This document shows, in pieces, positions 30,341 to 40,979 of a stretch of DNA of 64,000 bases. A program made the translations under genes and the position numbers. The notes below the pieces were generated by a model that saw nothing but the letters and a program-made list of their open reading frames with translations, ran no database searches and had not been told where the DNA came from. Numbering within the stretch: position 1 is the first letter of the stretch; the number at the start of each line of letters is the position of its first letter. This DNA is from Limnephilus marmoratus (Eukaryota; Arthropoda; Insecta; Trichoptera; Limnephilidae). Location: positions 9,708,501 to 9,772,500 of the forward strand of contig OU862908.1 of NCBI GenBank assembly GCA_917880885.1, in the 5' to 3' direction.

Positions 30341-30548
30341 AAGAAAATAACGCTATCTATCGCGGAAACCAACGGAAGTCCGACCTCGCCTCACGGTATG
30401 AAAGTTAACTGCGTAAGTGGTCGCACAAATAGGCATTCTCATGTAGGTACTAGACCCCGGCAAATCGTCAATAAACAAAGCGGTAGAGACGTTCGCCCTC
30501 CGGAGTCGCCGTACAAGCGGTGACTTTATAGGAAAATTGTTCACTTAC

Positions 30549-30800
30549 CGGTTGTTTGAGAAGGATTGATAGGCGATCCGGAGGATTACGCGAATATCGA
30601 GCAAATCACTCGCGTACGTACGTTAGTCACAGAGCAGAATTTGATCTGGATTTTATCGGGTTAGAGGAACGGGCATGGAGTGGTGTGTGTCCGCGGTATT
30701 TGGTTGTCTGCCGGAGCGCGGAGTGAGAGGCGCGCTGCGCAGGCGCGGAAAGAGGGCTACTTGAGCGCTGCACGGCGGGAAAGTCGGAGGAAATGGTTGG
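30549..30800 (-). other. Candidate 5' exon and promoter-proximal GC island
   Basis: On the minus strand the segment ends CTCAAACAACCG followed by GTAAGTGAAC, a strong 5' splice site with the intron starting at 30548. Upstream the DNA is unusually CpG-rich (AGCGCGCCTCTCACTCCGCG, CGTGCAGCGCTCAAGTAGCC). No long frame in-phase with an ATG runs into the donor, so it would be a 5' untranslated exon. The transcription start is not determined. 30680-31099 (plus) holds an open frame that includes a run of imperfect GTACCC repeats and looks like a composition effect. This is inference from composition and one splice signal. Confidence 0.3.
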
Positions 30801-30860
30801 CCCCACCCTGTACCCAGTACCCGGTACCCTGTGCCCTGTCCCCGTACCCTGTACCCTTTA
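30790..30860 (+). repeat. Imperfect (GTACCC)n tract
   Basis: TGTACCCAGTACCCGGTACC and CCCGTACCCTGTACCC form a short tandem stretch of hexamer-like units, C-rich on the plus strand, within the GC island. Confidence 0.7.
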
Positions 30861-31099
30861 GCCTACTCCTTAGCTGCGTGTCCGTATGTCGCAGTCGTAC
30901 TGTGCCGTACCTACGCGCACTCGTACGCGGTACGCAGTATGATCGCGGATGTCTGATCCCTGCTCTACTGATTACTGTATTATACTGTCTTCTGCAGAGA
31001 GTATACTTGGTGTACGTGCTGAAAGTTAGCACCGAACATCAACACTGCTCCCAATGTTATTCATTTCACCCACTGAATTCCTATCCCAGTATCATATAA

Positions 31100-32512
31100 T
31101 GTATTACAGCTGAACTACGTGCGGGATGATATACATATACGTATGCGAGCATCAATATTTATACTAATTGTTATTTTTTACGCGCTCTTTTTTATGAAGC
31201 GTGTGTAGCTTGTGAAGTTCCGCCTAATTGAAGTTCGCAGATAATTATAATTGACGTGGATGGCATCTAAATAATATGTACACAGCCGTCCAGGAGTGTT
31301 TACTCACCACATTTGCTGTTTTTGGCTGCTGATCGCTTAGAAATGAGTACAATAACATACAATACCTAAGCATTTTCCGCTGAGTCAGGAAGTTGTGGGT
31401 TTGGTATCGGTTGCAGAGCAAACAATTTTTTTTTTATAGATTCTTTCAAGACTGTCAGTGTGCGTGATGTGGTATCTCGCAGTATGCACCTAACACTTAG
31501 GGAACGTACCCATACTACGTGACACGTTTAGGGACGTTTAGGGGGGGGGTCTTTAAAATGTCACGCTTGGTACAAATGAGCGGCGGCGGGCTTAGGTTTT
31601 TGGTCACCGGGGGGGGGGGGTGCAACCAGATTTGTACCGATATTTTACATATTTCCCTTAAACACGGTAAGTTTTAAAGCTCTTAAAAAATATATATATT
31701 ATTCTTGAAGATAATATCTAGACTTTGCCCGCGCCGAAATGCAAATTATATAAATTTCCCGAAAGAAAAAAATCGCAAAGTATGCTCCAAAAATTATTAA
31801 CACGTTTGTTTCAGTTATTTTAATAGTTACATGTATGAAAAAATTTACAGTGTTTCTTTAAATGCTGTTTAAGATAATGCCCGCGAGATTTTTGCTCTAT
31901 AATAAAAGAGTCGTGTTTTATTAAACATTTTCGCAATTTTCGCATCGATTTTGTCGCTGTAAATCTTAGCGCTCTCCTCTAACATTCGTAATTTCGTATT
32001 TCTCCATCTTGTTCTTTTCGGGCCCGGTTGCAGAGCCTTAACCCCTCAGGATAGTTTGTCCGTTTTTGGGAACAACTCATGTATGTCTCAGAGAAATCGT
32101 TGTCTCCTTTATTATCATCGTGAGAAATATAATCTAAACGGTGTTAGAAAGAGAAACCACCACTCTTAATATTCAAATTGATAGTAACAGAATAATTAAA
32201 ATATACACCTCTATGATGCCAAACTTCCGCCAGTAATTACAAAAAAATTACTGAATTTTTTGTTTAATATTTTTACATTAAACGACAAAAAGTGAGAGGG
32301 CAATTAAAGTTTATAATAAGTACATTTTTATAATAAAATATGTGTGTGTTTATACATTTTTATGTTATCAGTTAATTTAGTTAGGAGGTAAAATATAAGG
32401 AAAACCATAAAATTATAAGTCTGCGTTGAAAATTACAGTATTACAATAATTATTATACGTTCCTATTTTTGTGAGTGATAATTCATGGTGGAATTCCATT
32501 ATAATATATTAT
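31100..32512. other. No gene seen; G-rich tracts
   Basis: Two G-runs stand out: TTTAGGGGGGGGGTC near 31537 and CACCGGGGGGGGGGGGTGC near 31606, about 80 bases apart, resembling the G-rich end regions of MITEs seen elsewhere in the window. The remainder is AT-rich with nothing supported. Confidence 0.35.
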
Positions 32513-32807
32513 ATAATAAAACGAATATAAAACTTTATTCCACTTAATTTTATTTGACCGTAACCGGTTTCAGCTCGTCAAAGCCATCTTCAGACTGATA
32601 CAAATAATTTGACTTAGAAACAAATATAATTATTATAATTGATTAAAATCCTTGTTGACCACCCCTCTCCCCCTCCCCAATATGTTGTGTATATAAACCG
32701 TAGACTAAGAATAAATTGTACCAGTCTGAAGATGGCTTTGACGAGCTGAAACCGGTTACGGTCAAATAAAATTAAGTGGAATAAAGTTATAAATTCGTTT
32801 TATTATA
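32513..32807. mobile_element. Palindromic foldback element with GAAACCGGTTACGG motif
   Basis: The left arm (32513-32597) and right arm (32722-32807) are nearly perfect inverse copies of about 85 bp. They contain CTTTATTCCACTTAATTTTA, GACCGTAACCGGTTTCAGCT and CGTCAAAGCCATCTTCAGAC. The 124-bp centre is unrelated. Each arm read outward contains CTGAAGATGGCTTTGACGAG followed by CTGAAACCGG, a hairpin plus GAAAC layout like that of the elements at 45.9, 48.0, 52.8 and 60.0 kb. Confidence 0.75.
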
Positions 32808-33410
32808 AAATAAACCAGCAAACCCGGCCACACGTTGTTGTGGCTAAAGAAACACAACGCCATTACCCAATCTTTATAAAATTCACACCACCAGCTTGCC
32901 AGCTGCCCGCTGCCCGCTGCCTGAATTGAATATTTGAATTTATCGGCTTTTCTCTACTGTAATAAGACTAATAAGCATGTATTATACATATAAACTAATT
33001 AACTCGCCACTAATTATACAATGCTTGCAATGCAACACTGGATATTTGAAAAGGGAAAATCAAATACCTACTTACTCTAGGACATCTATTTTCCAATTTC
33101 TTCCGTAGAACGAATTTCAAAAGTGACTATAGTACGGCCCGCCAGCCCTTTTAAATCGCACAAAAATATGTTTTCTTTGAATTTCTCGACTTTTCTCTAA
33201 TATAATTTACACGTATTATACATATAAACATTCATCTTCAATCACGCTATCTATTGGTGAAAACCGTATGAAAATCCGTTGCGTAGTTTAAAAGATTAAC
33301 GCGCACTTATCTACATTTTGTGCGACTTCATTTTATACTATGTAATGATGATGATTATTATACGTTTATTTGCATTAATAAAATTTTGAAGCATATTTCA
33401 TAAAAATTTT
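32808..33410. other. No gene; fragment of an interspersed repeat
   Basis: 32880-33340 contains ATCTATTGGTGAAAACCGTA and TGAAAATCCGTTGCGTAGTT, reverse relatives of the repeat at 190-345 and 42140-42290. The rest is AT-rich. Confidence 0.4.
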
Positions 33411-33830
33411 GACGGCCAGCGTAGTCCAGTGGTAAGGCTCTTGACTAGCACTCCGAAGGTCGCAGGATCGAATCTCGGCGTGGCAAATAAATTTTATTTA
33501 CTTCTTCAAACTTTATTTGATCAATTTGTGTTATTTCACAATTTATTCATTTAAAATAACATATAGTATATATGTTTGCGGCACGTTCCAGAGTATAAGA
33601 AATTCTCAGTATCGCCTTGGTATAAAACCACCATTCAGAATTGAAACGTTGCTTGAAATGGCTTTAGCCATGTTTGGTGAACAGATCTGAATAGCCAGAT
33701 ACTTCCATACCTTCCGTTACCCCTTCCTCACCCTACTATCTTCAGCCTCACAACATACCCCAACTGGGCATGCCATGGTCCCACTGGCTCCAAACGGGAG
33801 CAGTTGGGACTCTTGTCCGGTATTCACATA
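33411..33830 (+). repeat. tRNA-derived SINE, copy 5 (full length)
   Basis: Head GCGTAGTCCAGTGGTAAGGC, B box CGCAGGATCGAATCTCGG, body TATATGTTTGCGGCACGTTC and TATAAAACCACCATTCAGAA, tail CTGGGCATGCCATGGTCCCA and GGGACTCTTGTCCGGTATTC with a short A-run. Confidence 0.8.
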
Positions 33831-33836
33831 AAAAAA

Positions 33837-33990
33837 GCCAGGTAGGTACTTGCCCACCTTCCTGTTCATCATATCCTTCCCCTCCCCACCACCTTCGACC
33901 TCATCAAATACCCCAATTGCGGGGGGCATGGTCTCACTGGCTCCAAACGGTTGGGAGCAGTTGGAACTCTAGTATGATTTTCACCTATAA
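33837..33990 (+). repeat. tRNA-derived SINE, tail fragment directly behind copy 5
   Basis: It restarts at GCCAGGTAGGTACTTGCCCA and ends GGGAGCAGTTGGAACTCTAG, repeating the tail half of the SINE. It may be a tandem partial duplication or a second insertion into the A-run of copy 5. Confidence 0.65.
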
Positions 33991-34484
33991 AGCTTACTTC
34001 TGGAGATTTAGATCTACTTTTTAACATTAACTTACAAAACCAATTTTATTTTGCTTAACATAATATAATATCTCAAGTAATTGAAATGAATACAGTAATG
34101 GGTGTTTATGAAACTCATATTTTTTTCTTTAATATTTTTCTCGCCTTTATTTTTACAAGGTGGAGACGTTCCAAAGAATGCCGTACTAAAATAAACGCTG
34201 TAAAAAATACACTATGGACTTGAAAAAATTCCACTGCTTATAAAATCAATTCAAGATTACTTGGGCAAGACATGTTTTAGATTTTTTAATGCGCTGGTTT
34301 AGGCATAGCTCTCAGAGTGTACCTACTTCGTACTCACACAGATGCAATGCTTGCATACAGCCAATTGTGTCAAACTTGTTATTCGACTCCAGAAAAGACG
34401 ATCCAAAATGAGGTTTTTTTTAAATAATAAAAAGAACGCGCTGTAAAATTTTTTCGAATATTCAGTTCCGACAGTCCTATAAAT
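33991..34484. other. No gene seen
   Basis: AT-rich. No supported feature. Confidence 0.3.
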
Positions 34485-35070
34485 TAAGGATGGGTTGTTT
34501 CACAAATTTTAACAATTCAACAAATTTCAAACTTAGGACGGGGTGTTTCACAGAATTTGAATAATCCATCAAATTTCATAGTTAAGGTTTTGTGAAAGTT
34601 CTGCTAAACTTTTAGTTATGTGATAAAACTGGCCAATAATGGTAAAGTTACAAAATTTGGAAAGATTTTTTACGGAAATTGAACATTAACTTCGAAATTT
34701 GATTAATTGTTCAAATTCTGTGAAACAACCCGTCATTAATTTTCATTATTTGTGAAAGTTCTATTTAAGTTCTGTTATTATGTCAATATGGGCCAGTTGC
34801 TTCCCAGGCCTGAAACGATAACAGGTCTTAAATAGAACTTTCACAGAACTTTAAAATTAACTCCGAAATTTGATGAACTGTTCAAATTCTGTGAAACAAC
34901 CCGTCCTTAATTTTAAATCTCAGCAAAAGTTCTATTATTAGATCACCATGGCCGGTTGCTTCACAGGCCTGAAACGATAACAGATCTTAAATAGAACTTT
35001 CACATAACTTGAAAATTAATTTCGAAATTTGATGAATTGTTCAAATTCTGTGAAAAAATCCGCCCTGATT
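34485..35070. mobile_element. Clustered copies of a MITE with GGGTTGTTTCACA ends
   Basis: GGATGGGTTGTTTCACAAAT (34489) and its variant GGACGGGGTGTTTCACAGAA (34536) on the left, and TTCTGTGAAACAACCCGTC on the right (34714, 34890, with a decayed form near 35043) mark several ends. Between them the blocks TGTGAAAGTTCTATTTAAGT, GGCCGGTTGCTTCACAGGCC, CTTAAATAGAACTTTCACA and CGAAATTTGATGAATTGTTC recur two to four times. The pattern suggests serial insertion into, or duplication of, the same MITE. Another relative lies at 39795-39975. Confidence 0.65.
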
Positions 35071-35569
35071 GATGTCCCTTTATGGCTGTAAAAAAAAGTG
35101 GACGTAAGAAAGACACAATAAATTTTCTTAGTGACGTTTTTCTGGCAGAGGTTTTATTCACCAATCCTAAGTTTGTTTTGTTTGTGTCAGTTCTAATTAC
35201 GCGACCTCGTCATGTAGGTAGGTATCTACTTACGTTTTTAGCTATTTGAAAAATCCCTAGAATTGTAATCTGAGCACACAGATTTGAAAAATAACTAAAT
35301 CACCTAAAAGTTGTCGATAGACCAAAGAAATTAATTGAACATTTCACCCGAAGTAAGGTCCAGACACGCCCACAACACACCTTTATCGGTGTATCTCTTC
35401 ATTGCTTTCATTAATCGGAGTAAGTCAGTGGCGTGTAAGTAATGATCGGCAAGGGCAGAGTAGAATATCCACAGGGGAGCAAATTACTAAAAAAGTGAGG
35501 GATTGGGATGGAGACTGGAGAGAGTGACACCAGTCAAATGATCGGTTCCATTTATTGTATCCCCAGTTC
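35071..35569. other. No gene seen
   Basis: AT-rich, with CAGTGGCGTGTAAGTAATGA near 35429, a hAT-like terminal word without an assured partner. Confidence 0.3.
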
Positions 35570-36358
35570 CTCCAAACGCCTCCATGTTCCCTTGATCAGA
35601 TCCTAAACAAGGCTTTAGTGTACCGGGAAGGTAATTTTTTATTTCATTTTCTGAAAGATACACTTGTCAATAATAATGCTCTCAGTTTTAAGGAAATTCG
35701 TAAAATTCATGGAGATACTGCATTTTATATGAAACCGTTTTAAACAGTTTACACGTTGAATTATCCTTAAGCAAAACTTGAACGCATTTTTCTCGAAACT
35801 ACGTTTTTCAACCTAGTTGACAACATATTAAAAAACTATACGTCCGATTTGCATGCACAACTGTTCTAAAATCCTGAGTGTCTGTGGCACCACATAGGGG
35901 TATTTTGATAACTAAAAAAAAGAAAAAAATAGCGGACCAGCGAATTTTATTTTCGATTTTTATGGAAAATTTTGATGGTAAATAAAAAAAAATAGAAGGA
36001 GGCCCTTTATAAAAAAACCCTAAGTTGTGCCATAGTGACTGGATTTTCGAACAGTTTAAGACTTGGTGCATGCAAATCGGATGTATAGTTTAATATGTTG
36101 TCAACCAGGTTGAAAAACGTGATAAAAAAGTTTCGAGAAAAAAGCATAATTCAACATACAAACCGTTTCAAACGGTTTCATATAAAAGGTATGCTTGTCA
36201 ATTTTTCGAATTTCTTTAAAACATTTGGTGAGAGCATTCTTAACAAATACATATTTCAGAAAATGAAATAAAAAAAAAACACAAAAAAACATTTTTTTAC
36301 AGTGTCGTGGTACCTTAAAGCCTTGTTTAGGATTTGGAGCATGGCGGCGTTTGGAGGC
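35570..36358. mobile_element. Long palindromic element, arms ~250-300 bp
   Basis: CCTCCAAACGCCTCC at the left returns inverted as GGCGTTTGGAGG at the right. Further in, CCTAAACAAGGCTTTA, TATTTCATTTTCTGAAA, TTTTATATGAAACCGTTT, CGAAACTACGTTTTTCAACC and TAGTTGACAACATATTAAA each have an inverse partner in the second half (36090-36330). The centre is near 35950. Behind the right arm, GGCCCGGGGCGGGCCGCTCC and TTAGTCCGCCACTGG (36410-36423) look like the real terminus of a CAGTGGCGGAC-type element. No protein is encoded. Confidence 0.65.
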
Positions 36359-36429
36359 CCCCCAGGACCAGAGGCCCGGGGCGGGCCGCTCCTTCCGCTC
36401 CCCCCCCCATTAGTCCGCCACTGGTCCAG

Positions 36430-36723
36430 TATCAGCCTTTCTCTTCCCCATCTCATTCCCATACCCACTATCTTCAGCCCGACAACGTACATGACTTACG
36501 ACTAAAACCGTCAATTCACAAAAGATATAACTATCTAATGTACTAATTATTATCTGGAGCCTGCAATCTCCGTCTTATGGTGGGATTAAACCAAACGAAC
36601 AAATGCTCATTCCAGGTTGCAAATTATTTTGGTGTATGCGGTTAAAGAGCATTAATTCGGTTCTCCGGGTGTGTTCGCCGAAATTTTATAGAATGCTCGT
36701 TTGAAGTAAACGCCCAAACAGTT
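36430..36723. other. No gene seen
   Basis: A short C/T-rich stretch like the SINE tail (CTCTTCCCCATCTCATTCCC, then CAACGTACATGACTTACGAC) follows the palindrome; otherwise nothing is supported. Confidence 0.3.
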
Positions 36724-36731
36724 GCCTAGAG

Positions 36732-37057
36732 CAGTGGTCTTCAACCTTTTTGAGCCGGCGTACCCCTTGTCTCTCACTAAAAAATTATTGTTTCCCGTAC
36801 CCTCAATCTATCTTTTTTAAACGTGTAATGAAAGACGTGTTTCATTTGTAATTTTTAATACTCTAATTATTACACGAATTTAACAATCAAGTCGCACAAA
36901 TACAATTAAGTAATGCAATTTTATACAGAGTGTAACACGAGTTCAGGCATTTTAACCAGCGATTCTACATGCGTGCCATGTGTTACCATTATTGCGTACC
37001 CCCAATTTGGCTTCGCGTTCCCCAAGGGATACGCGTACCACAGGTTGAAAACCACTG
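36732..37057. mobile_element. hAT MITE with perfect 8-bp duplication
   Basis: The left end is CAGTGGTCTTCAACC and the right end GGTTGAAAACCACTG, the classic termini of Charlie-like hAT elements, with GCGTACC / GGTACGC-type words just inside. GCCTAGAG stands at 36724-36731 and at 37058-37065. At 326 bp it carries no transposase. A fragment of another repeat (CAGAGTGTAACACGAGTTCA, then TTTTAACCAGCGATTC, near 36930) lies inside. Confidence 0.9.
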
Positions 37058-37065
37058 GCCTAGAG

Positions 37066-37454
37066 CATTACTTCGTGTTCGGACGCGATCGCTCCCCATG
37101 GCGATCTGTTCAAAGGGTTCTTGTGTTCTTGGAACTTACGTTAACTTGTTTGTACTAATTATGGATTGTAGTAACGAAAAATGTCTACAAATGATAGATG
37201 CGTACCAAAATTTCAGATGTCTTTGGGATACAATTTATGGAGGTTGTAAAAATAAAAGGCACGAAGAAAAATAAAAATAAATTGCTTGGCGGGAAATCGT
37301 AACTATAATAAAACGTAGGAAATTAAAAAGTTTTTGTATTGACATCTTGTCGCTGTATATTTATCATCTGTCATAGTATCTCCTACATTATCTAGTGTTC
37401 TTCTTGTAATTAAATTCGTCACCCACCAATGTCTCTTCCTTCTTTTATTTTTCG
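37066..37454. other. No gene seen
   Basis: AT-rich. A short frame ending near 37274 (DCSNEKCLQMIDAYQNFRCL) could be part of a decayed MADF-like or similar domain, but the evidence is only a few residues and no claim is made. Confidence 0.25.
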
Positions 37455-37912
37455 ACTAGCTGGTTCCCGGCATGCGTTGCTATCCCATTTAATAAAGAAA
37501 TTGTTTCTCCCTGCGTATCCTTTCCCAATCGTCCCGTTCCCCTTCCGCCTCCCCTCCCTCTCCCGCGTCCACTTCTACTCCGATTCCTCCACTTTCCCTC
37601 TCGCTATTCCACTCCCCTCCCTTCCCCCGTCCAGCGAACCCCCTACCCGAGTTCCCCTCCCCCCTCCCGTATTCCATACATTCAGTTTTCAAACAGCTAG
37701 CGTGCCACCTGCTGTAATTATTTTATACAAATTTCGTAATGCCAGAGCTCACCAATAGTTTTACACAAACCTAGTCCTGATAATGACAAACACACAACAA
37801 AAAGAACCATCCATTTGGTGCAGTCGTTCGGAAGTTATGCGCGTACATACATTTCGGCGATTCATTTTTATTAATATAGAAGATAGAAGATAGAAGAAGA
37901 TAGATAGATAAA
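37455..37912 (+). repeat. Interspersed repeat, CTAGCTGGTTCCCGGCATGC family (copy 3, full)
   Basis: It has the same start, C/T-rich middle and GGTGCAGTCGTTCGGAAGTT end as the copy at 24301, closing with ATATAGAAGATAGAAGATAG and a short GATA run. This is the unexpanded counterpart of the (GATATA)n array. Confidence 0.7.
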
Positions 37913-37970
37913 TGCGACATAACTCATAACGATAAATGTAGCACTTGATATTACAATATCGCTATCACTG

Positions 37971-38613
37971 CAGTGGCGGATACATATGGGGGGGGGGGGG
38001 GGGGGGGGGCGCCCCTAAATATAAGAAAATCTTTCTTCAATCATTCGCTCTACATGTCTAAGCCATCTAAGATTCCCTTTATTAATCTTACTTATTACGC
38101 TTGCATCAGCCTTGCATTCTTTTCATATTTTTCTCACCTATCATAAATGGCTTTACCACACATACGCCGCAGGGATCTCAATTCTGTAGCATGTAGTCCT
38201 TCCTCTGCCAGTTTCATGCTTCACTGCCATACATACAGGGTTGGTACCAGCACTCCATTGTGGACTGCTAGCTTCGCTTCTTTCGACAGTTTTTGTTAGC
38301 GCCAACGGCGTTCAGTCCTCCATAAATGTGGAGTTACCTGCATTTGCATTTGCTTCATTCACTTTCATACGTCGTTTCATGTAAAGGTACGCTTAACATG
38401 GCCCGACTCAAGTATTTGATTCCCATGATCGTGTGATGCAGCCCTACAGCTCACTGTGACCAGCCAAGTTTTAAATGTGCGGTCCGCCAATCTTTTATTT
38501 ATTTATTGAAGTGAAATTCGTATTCTCCCCACTGTTGTCTACTTTTTAGTTTTCTTATATCTTTAGCGCCCCACCCCCCCCCCCACCCTGAGTTTTTTCT
38601 GTATCCGCCACTG
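37971..38613. mobile_element. hAT-like element with G-run ends carrying an antisense RTE LINE piece
   Basis: It begins CAGTGGCGGATAC and ends GTATCCGCCACTG, perfect 13-bp inverted repeats, followed inside by a run of over 20 G on the left (37988-38009) and C-runs on the right (about 38570-38586). TATCACTG (37963-37970) and TCTCACTG (38614-38621) flank it, an 8-bp duplication with one mismatch. Most of the interior (38035-38480) is an RTE LINE fragment in reverse. Confidence 0.8.
38035..38480 (-). pseudogene. RTE-type LINE fragment inside the hAT-like element
   Basis: Read on the minus strand it follows 1200-1720 of the RTE LINE: GTTGGCGCTAACAAAAACTG, GCGAAGCTAGCAGTCCACAA, ACCAACCCTGTATGTATGGC, then GAGATCCCTGCGGCGTATGT, GTGGTAAAGCC and TCTTAGATGGCTTAGACATG. 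The end, GGCGGACCGCACATTTAAAA, corresponds to the TTTGGCGGTCCG word. Frames are broken. It was captured by, or inserted into, the surrounding element. Confidence 0.75.
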
Positions 38614-38621
38614 TCTCACTG

Positions 38622-38950
38622 TCAGACATGGTGTAGTGAACACTGTGAACAGTACCTACCACCGATTGTCGAGGAATCAGCAATGAGCATTCGCTCGCCT
38701 GATCTAAACATCCCTAGAGAATTTGCAAGAATTCTGGTTCTTGTTCGTTGGTATTCTTTTTGTGTAAATGGTGAAAAAAAATTACCCTTTCCATGAGACC
38801 TATATGAGTTGTTCCGAAAAGCGTACAAATTAGCCTGCGGGTTTAACCCGTTTAATCACAGGAGACCATATTTTTCCCAGCTCACATAGGTCTCATAGAA
38901 ATTGTTGTGTCTTACATGTTATCACAAAAAAAAATTTAAAAAAATGTAAA
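38622..38950. other. No gene seen
   Basis: No supported feature; a 68-codon minus frame has no motif. Confidence 0.3.
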
Positions 38951-39655
38951 ATGTAAAAAATGTGTAAAATCTGTGAAGGGTCTCGGTGTCGCCTTTGATC
39001 CCAAACTGACATTCTCTTGCCATATATCGCAGCTCACTCAGTCTTGCTACAAACTTCTTAGGTTCATCATCAGGACTTGTAAGCAGTTTGATAACCAAGA
39101 AGCTATGCTAGCGTTATTCGATGGCATACTGAGAAGCAAGCTGGAGTACGCGAGCGATGTTTGGGCACCGTACCACCAGAAGTACATTGATATGTTAGAG
39201 CAAATCCAGAAGAAATTCCTCAGGTATGTTTATATGCGGAAGCATGGAACCTATCCAAGGTTCATGCACCATATTGACTTACTTGAGGAAACTGATTCTG
39301 TGAGTCTAGAAACTAGACGGAGAGCAAGTCTTGCTATTCTGTCTTTCAAAATTTGGAACAATTTCATCGATAGCCCATTTCTCTTGGGATGCTATGATTT
39401 ATATGTACCAGACCACTACAGCAGAAGTCGACATCATGACTTATTTAAGTACCAAACGGCAGAACATAGCATGACGAGGGGAGTGGTGCTGTTAAATGAA
39501 ATTCCAAACCATTTGGATGTAAATGACTGTTCTTTATATGACTTAAAAATATTATTAAAGAGTCACTTGCCTAAATGCTGATAGCTGATAGGGTAACTAA
39601 ATTGTGCTGTAATTGGAATTATTCTGTTGTACAATAATAATAAAATAAAATAAAA
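38951..39655 (+). pseudogene. LINE 3' end (CR1/Jockey-like), 5'-truncated, 202-codon open tail
   Basis: The frame 38973-39581 contains KGLGVAFDPKLTFSCHI, then FDGILRSKLEYASDVWAPYH, the motif following the RT core (GV..D..L.F..H, R..LEY...W.P) in CR1/Jockey-type LINEs. LETRRRASLAILSFKIWNN and VVLLNEIPNHLDVNDCSL follow, the usual C-terminal region. The RT core and endonuclease are missing. The 3' end has an AATAATAATAAAATAAAATA tail. The frame is uninterrupted, so the insertion is not very old. It differs in sequence from the LINE at 56.4-59.4 kb. Confidence 0.8.
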
Positions 39656-39711
39656 TCATGGCGAAAAGTATGATCGAAACGGGATTGGAAAGAGAAAACA
39701 CAGTGTCCCCA

Positions 39712-39765
39712 AATATGACATAGGCCCTGAGCGGAAATATTTACCTCAGGGCTTCCTGTGTGTAG
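39712..39765 (-). repeat. LINE 3' hairpin fragment
   Basis: TATGACATAGGCCCTGAG...CCTCAGGGCTTCCTGTGTG matches the 3'-terminal hairpin of the LINE at 56.4-59.9 kb and its derivative at 15272. The body is absent, an extreme 5' truncation or decayed insertion. Confidence 0.6.
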
Positions 39766-39794
39766 CTAATGTAAAAAAGCCACCCACTTACCAA

Positions 39795-39975
39795 GGATGG
39801 GTTGTTTAAAAATATTTTAACAATTCATAAATTTTTTAAAGTTAATTTTCACGTTCTGTGAAAGTTTTATTCAAGTTCCGTGGTTATTTCAGTTTTGCGA
39901 AGCAACTGGCCTATAATGGTATAATAACAAAACTTGAATAGCACTTACACAGAAATTAATTAAAAATAATTAGAA
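39795..39975. mobile_element. Fragment of the GGGTTGTTTCACA-type MITE
   Basis: It begins GGATGGGTTGTTTAAAAATA and has TTCTGTGAAAGTTTTATTCA and GGCCTATAATGG, matching the left half of the cluster at 34485. Confidence 0.5.
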
Positions 39976-40260
39976 ATATATTAAAGCTGCGTATACACAA
40001 AATTAAGTATTGTGTGTGTATCAGAATTCGTTTTAAGATGAATTGCCGATTAAAAAACAGTGCATCGCACAGGTTTCAATCGGTTACCCTTGATAAAAAT
40101 GTATTGCTCATCGGTTCGCTTGTAAAAAGATTTTTAAACACTGATTTTAAAAGGCGCCAATTTTCTATCTGCTCCAGGCGCCAATTGGCTCAGGGTTGCG
40201 GAGAGGAGAGCCAAGTAATAAATACATATACAGACTGTTAAGGGACGCACTTGACTTACT

Positions 40261-40979
40261 TTAAGAGGGCATTACCAGAGAAAGCCGGAAATACGTCATT
40301 TTCAAAAAAGTTTTTAGACGTATTGACTCTTTTCCACAAAAAATTATAAATGGATTTCGAAAGATTGTTCTTTAATCTAGCATAGTTAATTAATAAATTT
40401 TTAGAATTTTTTTAAATTTTTAGTATAATAAGGTTATTCCATAGGTCGTTGGCAGATTTGTTAAATTTTCAAAAAAGTTTTTGTATTATACCACACCCAT
40501 TTCAAATAATGTAATCATGCAGTAAAATAAATCAATACATTATCTAGCAGAGTTATGTATTAGAATTTTAATTTTAGTTTCAATAAAATCATTAAAAAAT
40601 ATGTACGTACGTGTTTCTTGACGAAAATTGGTCCATTTGTGTATTTATTTGCGCACTTACAAACTAATATATTTCACATTTTTTTAACATTCTTATTAAA
40701 TTTAGACATTATTGAAAAATGATAAATACTTATAATCAAAAAATAACTACAAAAAGTACACTATTTTAATAGTTTTATCATCACGCCTTTCAGCATTTTT
40801 GGATGAAGGTATAAATTAAAGCTAATTTGGATTGAAATAAATTCGATATTGAGTTATAATTTAAAAAAGCTGGTACGGAGAATAATCAATCTTTCTCATT
40901 GTAACCGCCCTGCACGATCGGAAGAACAACTTTCGACGAAATGTGGATTTTCGTCCGCTGGCTGGTTAAACGCTCTTAA
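40261..40979 (+). mobile_element. TTAA-flanked non-autonomous element (copy 1)
   Basis: TTAA stands at 40261-40264 and 40976-40979. Inside, GAGGGCATTACCAG on the left mirrors, imperfectly, the right end whose complement is GAGCGTTTAACCAG. TTAA target use suggests a piggyBac-like transposase. An inverted second copy at 44025-44725 shares almost the whole sequence (GGATTTCGAAAGATTGTT, AAAGGCGTGATGATAAAACT in reverse, GTAACCGCCCTGCACGAT in reverse). It does not encode a protein. Confidence 0.7.

Noticed and set aside
30680..31099. 139-codon plus-strand frame as a host gene
   Set aside because: Composition is driven by GTACCC repeats and CpG-rich DNA; no start context or domain.
37990..38010. 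G-run as sequencing artefact
   Set aside because: It lies symmetrically opposite C-runs within 13-bp terminal repeats, as in other elements here, so it is probably real, though its exact length is uncertain.
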